DNA of 42,287 bases from Lachnospiraceae bacterium UBA7179. Lineage in GTDB: Bacteria; Bacillota; Clostridia; Lachnospirales; Lachnospiraceae. The position numbers were made by a program, and so were the translations under genes. The notes beneath the pieces are model-generated. The model had not been told where the DNA came from. It did no database searches and worked only from the letters and a program-made list of their open reading frames with translations. The stretch lies in assembly GCA_002491195.1 (NCBI GenBank), contig DKVL01000015.1, positions 1 through 42,287 on the forward strand, written 5' to 3'. Below, piece after piece: positions 7,627 to 15,884 of this stretch; position 1 is the stretch's first letter, and every line of letters starts with the position of its first letter.

Positions 7627-7661
7627 CGGCAGCAGTAAGGCGGAAATAATTACTGCTGCCG
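7627..7661 (+). terminator. Strong hairpin after the 68-aa gene, weak T-tract
   Basis: CGGCAGCAGTAA (7627-7638) pairs perfectly with TTACTGCTGCCG (7650-7661) across an 11-nt loop. Only TATTG follows instead of a T-run, so it is a plausible but imperfect intrinsic terminator, or an mRNA 3' stabiliser. It lies 15 nt after the stop codon. Confidence 0.5.
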
Positions 7662-7665
7662 TATT

Positions 7666-7821
7666 GTAACAGTTCAGCCTTTGGCTTCCTGTTACAGGCA
7701 TCAAGCCATGCAAAACCACTTCGTGGTGTCAAAGCCACGTACCGTGGCTTGATGCATTTCAACCACTATGTTATTTTACGGACTTCGCAGCGTAGTGCGA
7801 AGTCCTGGGCTGAACTGTAAC
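7666..7821 (+). repeat. Palindrome-rich intergenic element, REP/MITE-like
   Basis: This non-coding element of about 155 bp is bounded by inverted ends ACAGTTCAGCC (7669-7679) and GGCTGAACTGT (7808-7818). Inside are GCATCAAGCCA (7698-7708) / TGGCTTGATGC (7745-7755), ACCAC-TTC-GTGGT (7715-7727), AGCCACG-TAC-CGTGGCT (7733-7749) and GGACTTCGCA (7780-7789) / TGCGAAGTCC (7796-7805). The nested and alternative stems look like a mobile or REP-type repeat or a folded RNA. AGCCACGTAC recurs at 42269-42278, near the window end. No ORF is present. It accounts for most of the 350-bp gene-free gap before 7960. Confidence 0.6.
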
Positions 7822-7959
7822 CTGAATTCACTTTTTTTCATTTTTCTCTTTTAAAATGACGGAATATAGTGTATTATTAGGAGAGTAACGTATATAAAAA
7901 CTGTATAAAAGCAGACAAGGAAAACGGTTAGGAATTGTTCGGAATCGAAGAGGGCAGCA

Positions 7960-8268
7960 ATGGATTGTAAAGAGGCGCAGCGAAGTATTCCCTTGTTTTT
8001 GAAAGATGAGCTGGACAGGGATACAGAGTTTCGGTTAGTGGAGCATATTACCTCCTGCAGTGAATGTATGGAGGAGCTGACAGTGGAATATCTATTGACA
8101 GAAGGTATTAGCAGATTGGAAAATGCCGAGGATATCGATGTGCAGAGTGAACTGGATGACAGGCTGAATCGTACCATTACCCGCAGAAAGGTATATAAAC
8201 AGCTGAAAGCCGGTCTTTTTTTAGTTAGTATTCTGATATTCTTTATACTGATACTGGGAGGAGTTTAG
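7960..8268 (+). CDS. Small zf-HC2 anti-sigma-like membrane protein
   Basis: This 102-aa protein has a putative zinc-finger anti-sigma domain at residues 1-45 (Cys3 plus the HxxxCxxC signature HITSCSEC). A helical linker and one C-terminal transmembrane helix (about 82-101, LFLVSILIFFILILGGV) follow. It is a short, type-II-like membrane anti-sigma architecture. No sigma-factor gene is adjacent. Instead the stop is 6 nt before polA, so the two are probably co-transcribed. GAGGG precedes ATG 7960. It could control an ECF sigma factor encoded elsewhere or act as a zinc- or redox-responsive membrane protein. Confidence 0.8.
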   Translation: MDCKEAQRSIPLFLKDELDRDTEFRLVEHITSCSECMEELTVEYLLTEGISRLENAEDIDVQSELDDRLNRTITRRKVYKQLKAGLFLVSILIFFILILGGV

Positions 8269-8274
8269 GACACA

Positions 8275-10989
8275 ATGAGCAGAATTGTTTTGATGGACGG
8301 CGATAGTATTTTGAGAAAGGCGTATTACAGTGTGCCGGTTATGACGGATTTGTCAGGATTTCACACAAATGCCATCTATGGATTTTTGAATCTGTTATTG
8401 AAAGTGGTGGAAAAGGAAAAGCCAGATTATTTGTGTGTGATCTTTGGCGCACAGGAGGACGTAGAGAAGGTGCCGCAGGGACTTCGGGAACAGATTCCCG
8501 TCCTGAAGGAAATACTGTCAGCCATGAAAATCAAGATTCTGGAGAGAACAGAATGGAAGTCGGCCGATCTGACCGCAGCTGCGGCAGTGCGTTTGGAAGG
8601 GGAGATCGTTCTTGTGTCAGAAAATCGTGCTTTTCTACAGCTTGCCTCCGAAAAAATCAGAGTGTGCCTGCTGGAGACTGGCAGCGGACAGGCTGTATGG
8701 AAGGATTACCAGGCGCGTGATGTCGAGACGGCGTATCAGATTACTCCGGCGCAGATTCCAGCATTAAGGGTATTGACCGAAGTAGGAAAAGTTGGAAGCC
8801 GAACAGTATGTGATCTGTTAAGCAAATATGATTCGATTGAAAATATCTATGAACACATTGAGGAACTGCCTCAAAGAAGTATTCAGGAAAAATTAGCAGG
8901 AAAAAAAGAGGAAATTGATGCCAGGAAAGCTTTATACACAATTGACACCAATGCAGGTATCGATGATTCTGTTTTTTCGATGGATGATATGAAATTAAAT
9001 TCCAATGATTTCTTTACACCGGAGGCTGGCGCGATCTTAAAAAGGATTTCGTTGAGCGACCGGTTTGAACAGAGTGTACAATACGCACATTGTGCGCAGG
9101 TGATCCAGACGCCAGCGATTAATATTGATCAGGACCTCAAAGTGATCGCAGTCAGGACGGTTGAGGATGTCCAGAATGTTTTTGACGCAGCGGCAAAGAC
9201 AGGAAATGCAGCGTTTAGAATGATTCATGTACAGGCCAGGAATGCAGGAGAACTGGGGGCGCACGCAGATGGACAGCTGTATCTGCAAATGGACGCCGAG
9301 GAGGAAGTTTTTGGGTGTCTGTTGTGCGGCGGATCAGAGGATGAGCGAAATATTTATTATATAGAGAGTGGAGAGCAGTTGTCAAAAACGTATCTCAAGG
9401 AACAGCTTGAAAGGTTGTTGTTGTCCGAAGGGATGTCTGTCTCTGTGTTCGATGTGAAAAATGACTATGGAAAACTGATTTCGGAGGAAAATGACAGAAA
9501 TCTTTCATCACATGCGCTTACAAGGCGGCTTTTTGATTGTAAAATTGCAGCTTATCTGATCAATCCGCTTAAGAGTGATTATGAGATTGCCGATGTGGCG
9601 GATGAGTATCTGGGGATTCAGATACCAAAATGGTCTGACCTGTTTGGAAAATCAGATTTTAACTCTGCCTATCGCAGCAGGAAAGAGGAATGTCTGTCTT
9701 ATCTTGCAAAAGAAGCATATATTTTATATCAGGCAAAACCGATCCTGGCAGAGGCGCTGGGACAAAACAAGATGGACAAACTGTTCCGGGATCTGGAGAT
9801 GCCATTGACGTATGTGCTGTTTGACATGGAGCGGGAGGGGATTCTTGTAAAACCTGAGGAGCTCAAAGCATATGGAGAAGCGCTTAACGGCAGGATTGAA
9901 GAGCTTGAGAAGGCGATTCACACAGCGGCGGGAGAGGTTTTTAACATTAATTCCCCCAAACAATTAGGTGAGATCCTGTTCGAAACAATGAAGCTTCCCG
10001 GCGGGAAAAAGACCAAGACCGGTTATTCCACAGCGGCGGACGTGCTGGAAAAGCTTGCGCCGGAGTACCCGATTGTCAAGGATATTCTGGAATACAGAGG
10101 GCTTACAAAGCTGAAGTCTACCTACGCGGACGGACTTGCGGCGTACATTGATGACAGTAACAAGATCCACACGAATTTTAATCAGACCATCACAGCGACC
10201 GGAAGACTGAGTTCGACAGAGCCGAATCTGCAGAATATCCCGATGCGCATGGAACTTGGCAGGCGGATCCGAAAGGTGTTCATACCGCAGGAAGGCTGTA
10301 TTTTTATGGATGCGGATTATTCGCAGATCGAGCTTAGGGTGCTGGCGCATATGTCTGATGACAAGCAGCTGATTGAAGCCTATAAGATGGACGAAGATAT
10401 TCACAGAATCACCGCGTCAAAGGTATTTCATACACCGTTTGAGGAGGTCACAGACCTGCAGCGGCGCAACGCGAAAGCAGTTAATTTTGGAATTGTCTAT
10501 GGGATCAGTTCGTTTGGTCTAAGCCAGGATCTGAGCATTACCCCCAGGGAGGCGAAGGCATATATTGACGAATATTTTAAGACATATCCGGGGATCAAGA
10601 AATTTTTGGACCGGATGGTAGAGGATGCAAAGGACAATGGTTACTGTGAGACCATGTTTGGCAGACGCAGACCTGTCCCGGAGCTCAAATCAAGCAATTT
10701 TAACCAGCGTTCGTTTGGGGAGCGCGTTGCCATGAATTCACCGATTCAGGGAACAGCGGCAGATATCATTAAATATGCCATGGTTCACGTGTACGATGCA
10801 TTGAAGGCAAAGAGGTTAAAGTCAAAATTGATTCTGCAGATCCATGATGAGCTTTTGATTGAGACAAGGAACGATGAAATTGAGGAAGTACGCAAAGTGC
10901 TGACACACGAGATGCAGAACGCGTGTGAGCTGGCAGTGAAATTGGAGATTGACCTTCACACTGGTACAGACTGGTATGAGGCAAAGTAA
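8275..10989 (+). CDS. polA: DNA polymerase I with a degenerate 5'-nuclease domain
   Basis: This 904-aa family-A polymerase has an intact C-terminal polymerase domain: motif A DADYSQIELRVLAH, motif B RRNAKAVNFGIVYG and motif C QIHDELLIE. The N-terminal 5'-3' exonuclease/FEN domain (about 1-290) keeps the fold and the first Asp (DGDS, residue 8), but most metal ligands are gone. The EADD box is KSAD (95-98), TGDKD is SENRA (115-119), the FD...TFR..Y..YK loop is shortened to FGAQED, and GDSSDN is missing. The 3'-5' exonuclease region (about 290-480) also lacks the DxE motif, as in Bacillus-type Pol I. The enzyme should therefore fill gaps but not remove primers by itself. It is followed directly by coaE. 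Confidence 0.95.
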   Translation: MSRIVLMDGDSILRKAYYSVPVMTDLSGFHTNAIYGFLNLLLKVVEKEKPDYLCVIFGAQEDVEKVPQGLREQIPVLKEILSAMKIKILERTEWKSADLTAAAAVRLEGEIVLVSENRAFLQLASEKIRVCLLETGSGQAVWKDYQARDVETAYQITPAQIPALRVLTEVGKVGSRTVCDLLSKYDSIENIYEHIEELPQRSIQEKLAGKKEEIDARKALYTIDTNAGIDDSVFSMDDMKLNSNDFFTPEAGAILKRISLSDRFEQSVQYAHCAQVIQTPAINIDQDLKVIAVRTVEDVQNVFDAAAKTGNAAFRMIHVQARNAGELGAHADGQLYLQMDAEEEVFGCLLCGGSEDERNIYYIESGEQLSKTYLKEQLERLLLSEGMSVSVFDVKNDYGKLISEENDRNLSSHALTRRLFDCKIAAYLINPLKSDYEIADVADEYLGIQIPKWSDLFGKSDFNSAYRSRKEECLSYLAKEAYILYQAKPILAEALGQNKMDKLFRDLEMPLTYVLFDMEREGILVKPEELKAYGEALNGRIEELEKAIHTAAGEVFNINSPKQLGEILFETMKLPGGKKTKTGYSTAADVLEKLAPEYPIVKDILEYRGLTKLKSTYADGLAAYIDDSNKIHTNFNQTITATGRLSSTEPNLQNIPMRMELGRRIRKVFIPQEGCIFMDADYSQIELRVLAHMSDDKQLIEAYKMDEDIHRITASKVFHTPFEEVTDLQRRNAKAVNFGIVYGISSFGLSQDLSITPREAKAYIDEYFKTYPGIKKFLDRMVEDAKDNGYCETMFGRRRPVPELKSSNFNQRSFGERVAMNSPIQGTAADIIKYAMVHVYDALKAKRLKSKLILQIHDELLIETRNDEIEEVRKVLTHEMQNACELAVKLEIDLHTGTDWYEAK

Positions 10990-11589
10990 GTGGAAAATAT
11001 GAAGATTATAGGAATCACAGGCGGAGTCGGCGCTGGGAAAACACAAGTGCTTTCCTATATAGAAGCGCATTATCGGTGCAGGATCGTAAGGGCTGATGAG
11101 GCGGCACATTTGCTGTATGAACCCGGACAGGAGTGTTATCAAAAGCTTGTCGGCCTGCTTGGACAACAGATATTAAACGAAGATAATACAATTAACAAGG
11201 CAAAGATGGCAGAAATCATTTTTCAGGATCAGAAGCTATTGGAAGATGTGAATCAAATCGTTCACCCGGCTGTGAAAAAATACATCCTGGAGCAGATTGC
11301 GTACGAGAGGGAAAAAGGTGATCAGGACTATTTTTTTATCGAGGCAGCGCTTTTGATTGAGGAGCAGTATGACAAGATCGCAGATGAGTTGTGGTATATT
11401 CATTCGGATGTGGCAGTTCGGGAGCGCAGACTGGCGGAGAGCAGACACTACAGTGCACAAAAGACTGCTGATATTATGCGTGGGCAGTTGAGTGAGGATG
11501 AATTTAGAAAGCACTGTAAGGTAGTCATATCAAACAATGGTAATTTGGAAGAAACCTATGAACAGATTCAGCATATAATGGGGGATTGA
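10990..11589 (+). CDS. coaE: Dephospho-CoA kinase
   Basis: This 199-aa P-loop kinase catalyses the last step of CoA synthesis (dephospho-CoA + ATP to CoA). The Walker A motif GGVGAGKT is at the N-terminus, an ADEAAHLLY stretch matches the family VDADxxAH region, and HPAVKKYI and IEAALLIEEQYDKIADELWYI match the conserved core. GTG 10990 directly abuts the polA stop, with GAGG 8 nt upstream. ATG 10999 is an equally possible start (196 aa) and fits the usual MKIIGxTGG beginning. It is next to polA, as in many Firmicutes, and probably translationally coupled to it. Confidence 0.93.
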   Translation: MENMKIIGITGGVGAGKTQVLSYIEAHYRCRIVRADEAAHLLYEPGQECYQKLVGLLGQQILNEDNTINKAKMAEIIFQDQKLLEDVNQIVHPAVKKYILEQIAYEREKGDQDYFFIEAALLIEEQYDKIADELWYIHSDVAVRERRLAESRHYSAQKTADIMRGQLSEDEFRKHCKVVISNNGNLEETYEQIQHIMGD

Positions 11590-11592
11590 AGG

Positions 11593-14103
11593 ATGAGTGA
11601 TATGAAAGTGAACGGAGAAGAGCTTGTTTTTGGGCTTGACATTGGTACGAGAAGTATGGTAGGGACTGTGGGATACAGGCAGGGTGAGCGGTTTGTGGTG
11701 ACTGCGCAGGAGATTCGCCAGCATCAGACGCGTGCCATGCTTGACGGACAGATTCATGACATCAACCGGGTAGCGGCGGCAATAGCGGATATCAGGCAGG
11801 CATTGGAGGACAAGACAGAGATTAAGCTGGAGGAAGTATGTATTGCGGCAGCTGGCCGTGTGCTTAAGACGATGAATGTTCACGCGGATATGGATTTGGA
11901 TAAGGAGCGCAATGTTACCAAGGAGGATATGAGCAATCTGATCTCGCTGGGGATTGAACAGGCATTTGAAGATTTTCAGGAGAAGAACGATACCAACATG
12001 CATTTCTATTGTGTGGGATATTCTGTTGTGCGGTATTTTCTGAATGGAATGTGGATAGGATGGCCGGAGCACCATAAGGCGAAGACGATCGGCGCCGATA
12101 TCATTGCGACATTTCTCCCAGATGATGTTGTGGACGGGCTGTACAGCGCGGTGGAACTTGCCGGATTACGGGTTGCGAACCTTACGTTGGAGCCGATCGC
12201 AGCGATTCGGGTGGCCATTCCGGAAAAGTACAGGCTGCTGAATATCGCGATGATCGACGTCGGGGCGGGGACATCGGATATTTCGATCACGGATGACGGA
12301 AGTGTGACTGCTTTTGGCATGATTCCCTGTGCGGGTGATACGCTGACAGAACTTCTGGCAAAGACATGCCTGATTGATTTTACAACGGCGGAGATGATCA
12401 AGACAGCGGCGGCAACGCAGGAGGAGATCATTTATGAGGATATTATGGGTGAGGAGCAGATGATCACTGCCAAGGAAGTGATCGCAATCTGTCAGCCTGA
12501 GATCGAGCGGATGTCCAAACTTGCAGCTGACGCGATCAAAGAACTCAACGGCGGCAAATCGCCGAGTGCTGTATTTATTGTCGGCGGAGGCGGTAAGATC
12601 AAAGGATTTGATCAACTGGTCGCTGCAGAGCTTGGGCTTGATCCCAAACGTGTGGCGCTCCGCGGGGAGGAAATTATGCGGGATGTTGAGTTCCCGGATG
12701 GAGCGCTGAAGGACTCAACGATTATCACGCCGATCGGTATTTGTCTCACGTATTATGAGCAGTACAATAATTTTATCTATATCACTTTTAACGGAAACCG
12801 GATTAAACTGTACGATAACAACAAACTTACTGTGACAGATGCGGCGATGCAGGCTGATTTCACAAGAGAAGGCCTGTTCCCAAGACGCGGGGAGGAGCTG
12901 CATTATACGGTCAATGGCAAAAATCGTGTCACGAAGGGCGAGTACGGCGAGAGCGCGCATGTGTATGTGAATGGCGAGGAAGTAAGCCTCAGTCACAATA
13001 TCAAGGCAAATGATGTGATCACGCTTGAAGAATCGACGCTTGGGATGCCGGCACAGGAGAAGATTGCAGATCTGATTGACTACAATGGCAAGATTGTTGT
13101 ATATCTGAATGGGGATGAGATGCCGCTTCCCAAGCCGGTCAAAGTGAACGGAACTGCTGTGACAGAGGAGTATCTGATTCAGAACGGGGATGAGATTGTC
13201 GTTTCTACTGCGTATACATATGATGAATTTTTTGAATATATGGGGCTTTCGCCGGAGGATATGATTCTGTTTATCAATGGGGAGAGAGCAAATGATACAA
13301 TGGAGGTCTGCGCTTCTGACCGCGTGGAATTTAAAAACAGAAAAGAGTATGAACTGAAGGAAATCTATAAGGAGTCAAATATCAGTCTGCATAGTAATAA
13401 GCGCAGAGAGGCAAAGAAAGAGGAGAAAGCAAAGGCCGGTGAGACAAAAGCGGCAAAAGAAACAACGTCTGCCAAGGAGGAAAAAACAGACGCGGCGGAG
13501 ACAAACGAAAGTGTAAAGACGGAACCGGAAAGCGAGGCAAAGGAGACGCAATCGGAGAGCGAAGACGAGGAGACCAGATCAGAGACAGAAAGTGACGAAA
13601 CTGTGAAGTCAGAGACCGAAAACAAAGAGGAAACAACATCTGAGCCGGAAAACGCAGCCGAGGAGACAGAGCAGGCAGAACCAGAGAATGAAAGAACAAA
13701 CGAAGAACAGCCAGAACCAGAGAGTAAAACGGAGGAAGTGAAAGAGGAGCCTGTAACGGAACAGAAGGTAGAGGCATCAGAAACCAGGAGCACCGAACAA
13801 ACCCACGAGAACATCCGGCACGAACAGGCGCATAACAAACCGAAGGCAGCGAAAGCAGATCAAAGCGAAGAAAAGAAAGAACCGCCTGTGGATGCGGGGA
13901 AAAAGATCATTGTCATCGTAAATCAAAAGCCGATTGTCATGCGCGGCAAGCAGAGCTACATGTTTGTGGATATTTTTGACTATATCGACTTCGACACCAG
14001 CAGAATGCAGGGCTCTGGCATTGCCACTCTTGTGAACGGAAAAGATGCACAATACACGCAGGAGCTTTACAACGGGGACAAGATTGAGGTATACTGGAAA
14101 TAG
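11593..14103 (+). CDS. Large FtsA-like actin-fold protein with acidic linker
   Basis: This 836-aa protein has an N-terminal FtsA/PilM-type actin ATPase core (about 10-390): phosphate-1 FGLDIGTRSM, phosphate-2 MIDVGAGTSDISI and adenosine motif FIVGGGGKIKGF. Next come small beta-rich repeats with ubiquitin/SLBB-like patterns (about 395-595; NGxE.SL...I...DVITLEE). A highly charged E/K/T/S-rich linker covers about 595-770, and a terminal beta domain of about 65 aa resembles the middle repeats. Canonical FtsA is about 420 aa and ends in a membrane amphipathic helix, which I do not see. It is in an operon with coaE and walJ. It probably acts in division or envelope assembly as an actin-like scaffold; a true FtsA role is unproven. 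ATG 11593 is 4 nt after coaE. Confidence 0.8.
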   Translation: MSDMKVNGEELVFGLDIGTRSMVGTVGYRQGERFVVTAQEIRQHQTRAMLDGQIHDINRVAAAIADIRQALEDKTEIKLEEVCIAAAGRVLKTMNVHADMDLDKERNVTKEDMSNLISLGIEQAFEDFQEKNDTNMHFYCVGYSVVRYFLNGMWIGWPEHHKAKTIGADIIATFLPDDVVDGLYSAVELAGLRVANLTLEPIAAIRVAIPEKYRLLNIAMIDVGAGTSDISITDDGSVTAFGMIPCAGDTLTELLAKTCLIDFTTAEMIKTAAATQEEIIYEDIMGEEQMITAKEVIAICQPEIERMSKLAADAIKELNGGKSPSAVFIVGGGGKIKGFDQLVAAELGLDPKRVALRGEEIMRDVEFPDGALKDSTIITPIGICLTYYEQYNNFIYITFNGNRIKLYDNNKLTVTDAAMQADFTREGLFPRRGEELHYTVNGKNRVTKGEYGESAHVYVNGEEVSLSHNIKANDVITLEESTLGMPAQEKIADLIDYNGKIVVYLNGDEMPLPKPVKVNGTAVTEEYLIQNGDEIVVSTAYTYDEFFEYMGLSPEDMILFINGERANDTMEVCASDRVEFKNRKEYELKEIYKESNISLHSNKRREAKKEEKAKAGETKAAKETTSAKEEKTDAAETNESVKTEPESEAKETQSESEDEETRSETESDETVKSETENKEETTSEPENAAEETEQAEPENERTNEEQPEPESKTEEVKEEPVTEQKVEASETRSTEQTHENIRHEQAHNKPKAAKADQSEEKKEPPVDAGKKIIVIVNQKPIVMRGKQSYMFVDIFDYIDFDTSRMQGSGIATLVNGKDAQYTQELYNGDKIEVYWK

Positions 14104-14142
14104 AAAGTATTGGTAAAATAAGGGAAACAGAGGAATAATCAG

Positions 14143-14940
14143 ATGAGAATGTGCAGTATAGCCAGCGGAAGCAGCGGGAATTGTATTTATATTGGTACGG
14201 ATGTCACACATCTGCTGGTAGATGTAGGGATCAGCTGCAAGAGAACAGTGGAAGGGCTGGGGCAGCTTGGACTTACGGGAAAAGATATTGACGGGATACT
14301 GATCACCCATGAACACTCAGACCATATTAATGGTCTGGGTGTGATCTGCAGGAAATTTGGGATACCGATCTATGCCACAAAAGGTACTATAGCAGCCATT
14401 AAGAGAGTGAGTAATCTTGGGGTAATAGATGACTCACTTTTTCGTGTGGTCAGAGAGGATGAGAAATTTATCCTAAAGGATATTACTGTCAATCCAATGA
14501 AGATCTCCCATGATGCGGCGCAGCCAGTAGCGTACCGGTTCCAGTATGGAAACAAGCGCATGGCAGTGGCGACAGACCTTGGGACGTATAACGAGTATAC
14601 AGTTGAATGCCTAAGGGGAATGGATGCTTTGCTGCTGGAGGCGAACCATGATATCAACATGCTGCAGGTGGGGCCATATCCATATGCATTAAAACAGCGA
14701 ATCCTGGGAAACAAAGGTCATCTGTCCAATGAACTGTCAGGGAAACTGTTGAGCAGGTTATTGCACGATAATTTAAAGACTGTATTTCTAGGGCATCTAA
14801 GTAAAGAGAACAACCTGGCGGAACTGGCATACGAGACAGTCCGTCTGGAAATTTCCATGGCGGACAATCCATATAAACCAGACGATTTTCCAATCTATGT
14901 GGCAAGCCGGAGTGAGAGATCACGATTGGTTGAGATATGA
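14143..14940 (+). CDS. walJ: Metallo-beta-lactamase-fold hydrolase, WalJ/YycJ family
   Basis: This 265-aa MBL-fold protein has the zinc motif HxHxDH at 56-61 (HEHSDH), an N-terminal GSSGNCIYI motif typical of YycJ, and later conserved ATDLG and LLEANHD segments that supply further metal ligands. YycJ/WalJ proteins are cytosolic DNase-like enzymes linked to coordinating cell-wall metabolism and replication. Here the gene is not in a walRK operon but follows polA, coaE and the FtsA-like gene. There is no signal peptide. Identification as WalJ rests on length, GSSGN and the ATDLG..N motif. Confidence 0.85.
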   Translation: MRMCSIASGSSGNCIYIGTDVTHLLVDVGISCKRTVEGLGQLGLTGKDIDGILITHEHSDHINGLGVICRKFGIPIYATKGTIAAIKRVSNLGVIDDSLFRVVREDEKFILKDITVNPMKISHDAAQPVAYRFQYGNKRMAVATDLGTYNEYTVECLRGMDALLLEANHDINMLQVGPYPYALKQRILGNKGHLSNELSGKLLSRLLHDNLKTVFLGHLSKENNLAELAYETVRLEISMADNPYKPDDFPIYVASRSERSRLVEI

Positions 14941-14982
14941 TCAAAAAATATTCATGCTGATTAATAGAAAGGGTGTGATCAT

Positions 14983-15534
14983 GTGGGATTAACGGAATCT
15001 GGACAGAGAAAAGATGAGAAAATAGACGGTGTAATCTATACTATGTCGCCAGCGCCGGGATTTCGGCACGGGATAATCAACAGCAATCTTCACAGAATAA
15101 TCGGAAATGGATTAAAAAACAGTATGTGCCTGGTTTTTATGGAAAATTTAGATTATAAATATCATCCTGATATAAATGATGATTATTTATGTCCGGACAT
15201 TATGATCGTATGTGACCGGAAACATTTAAAGGGGAGCTTCTACAGCGGAGTACCTAAATTTATTGTCGAAACACTAAGTCCCTCCACGGCGAAAAAAGAC
15301 AAATCGGAAAAGAAAAATATATATGAACAGGCCGGTGTGGATGAATACTGGATTGTCTCGCCGCAGGGGTTTGTTGAAATTTATTATCTGGAAAATGGGA
15401 AATATGAACTGCATCAGAGCTATATGCTGCAGGATGACAAGGAAGAAGAGGATTACAATGCGGATCAGGAAATCTGTCTGAGGGCATTTCCGCATATCAT
15501 GATGACATTAGGTGATATTTTTGAAGGTGTATGA
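14983..15534 (+). CDS. Uma2-family (DUF820) PD-(D/E)XK nuclease-like protein
   Basis: This 183-aa protein shows the Uma2/DUF820 pattern: a DG.IY.MSPAPG..H..I segment, PDIMIVCD as the Asp strand, FIVETLSPSTAKKDK as the (E)xK strand, then YEQAGVDEYWIV. This restriction-endonuclease-like fold is abundant in cyanobacteria and scattered in Firmicutes; its function is unknown. The start is GTG 14983, since the nearby ATG 14981 runs into an immediate stop. AAAGGG lies upstream. The N-terminus is short compared with family members of about 190 aa. It is not obviously linked functionally to its neighbours. Confidence 0.85.
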   Translation: MGLTESGQRKDEKIDGVIYTMSPAPGFRHGIINSNLHRIIGNGLKNSMCLVFMENLDYKYHPDINDDYLCPDIMIVCDRKHLKGSFYSGVPKFIVETLSPSTAKKDKSEKKNIYEQAGVDEYWIVSPQGFVEIYYLENGKYELHQSYMLQDDKEEEDYNADQEICLRAFPHIMMTLGDIFEGV

Positions 15535-15569
15535 AAAGGATACGATAATTTATATATGGGAGTGGGAAA

Positions 15570-15842
15570 ATGAAAAAAACAATTATTACTGTAGTAGGGA
15601 AAGATACCGTTGGTATCATCGCAAAGGTATGTACATATCTGGCTGAGAACAAGGTAAATATTCTGGATATATCGCAGACCATTGTGGATGATTATTTTAA
15701 TATGATGATGATCGCGGATATGAGCAAGGCTGTCAAGTCTGTCAGCGAGGTTTCCGATGACTTAGACAAGCTGGGAGAAGAGATCGGTGTCATTATTAAA
15801 TGTCAGAGAGAAGAGATCTTTAATAGTATGCATAGGCTTTAA
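15570..15842 (+). CDS. ACT-domain protein, UPF0237 family
   Basis: This 90-aa single ACT domain reads MKKTIITVVGKDTVGIIAKV..YLAE..VNILDISQTI, followed by MMMIADMS and KLGEEIGVIIKCQREEIF...MHRL. This matches the UPF0237 (GcvR-like) family exactly in length and ending. Such proteins bind small ligands, probably amino acids. The gene sits 42 nt upstream of the UPF0210 gene, a pairing conserved in many Gram-positives and archaea, which suggests joint function. Ligand unknown. Confidence 0.92.
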   Translation: MKKTIITVVGKDTVGIIAKVCTYLAENKVNILDISQTIVDDYFNMMMIADMSKAVKSVSEVSDDLDKLGEEIGVIIKCQREEIFNSMHRL

Positions 15843-15884
15843 CCTTATATAAGGTATGAAATTTTAAGGGGGACACTTGATCAT

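Noticed and set aside
13365..13838. Long Ser/Val/Phe-rich minus-strand frame opposite the FtsA-like linker
   Set aside because: It is the antisense of the E/K-rich low-complexity linker and has no start context.
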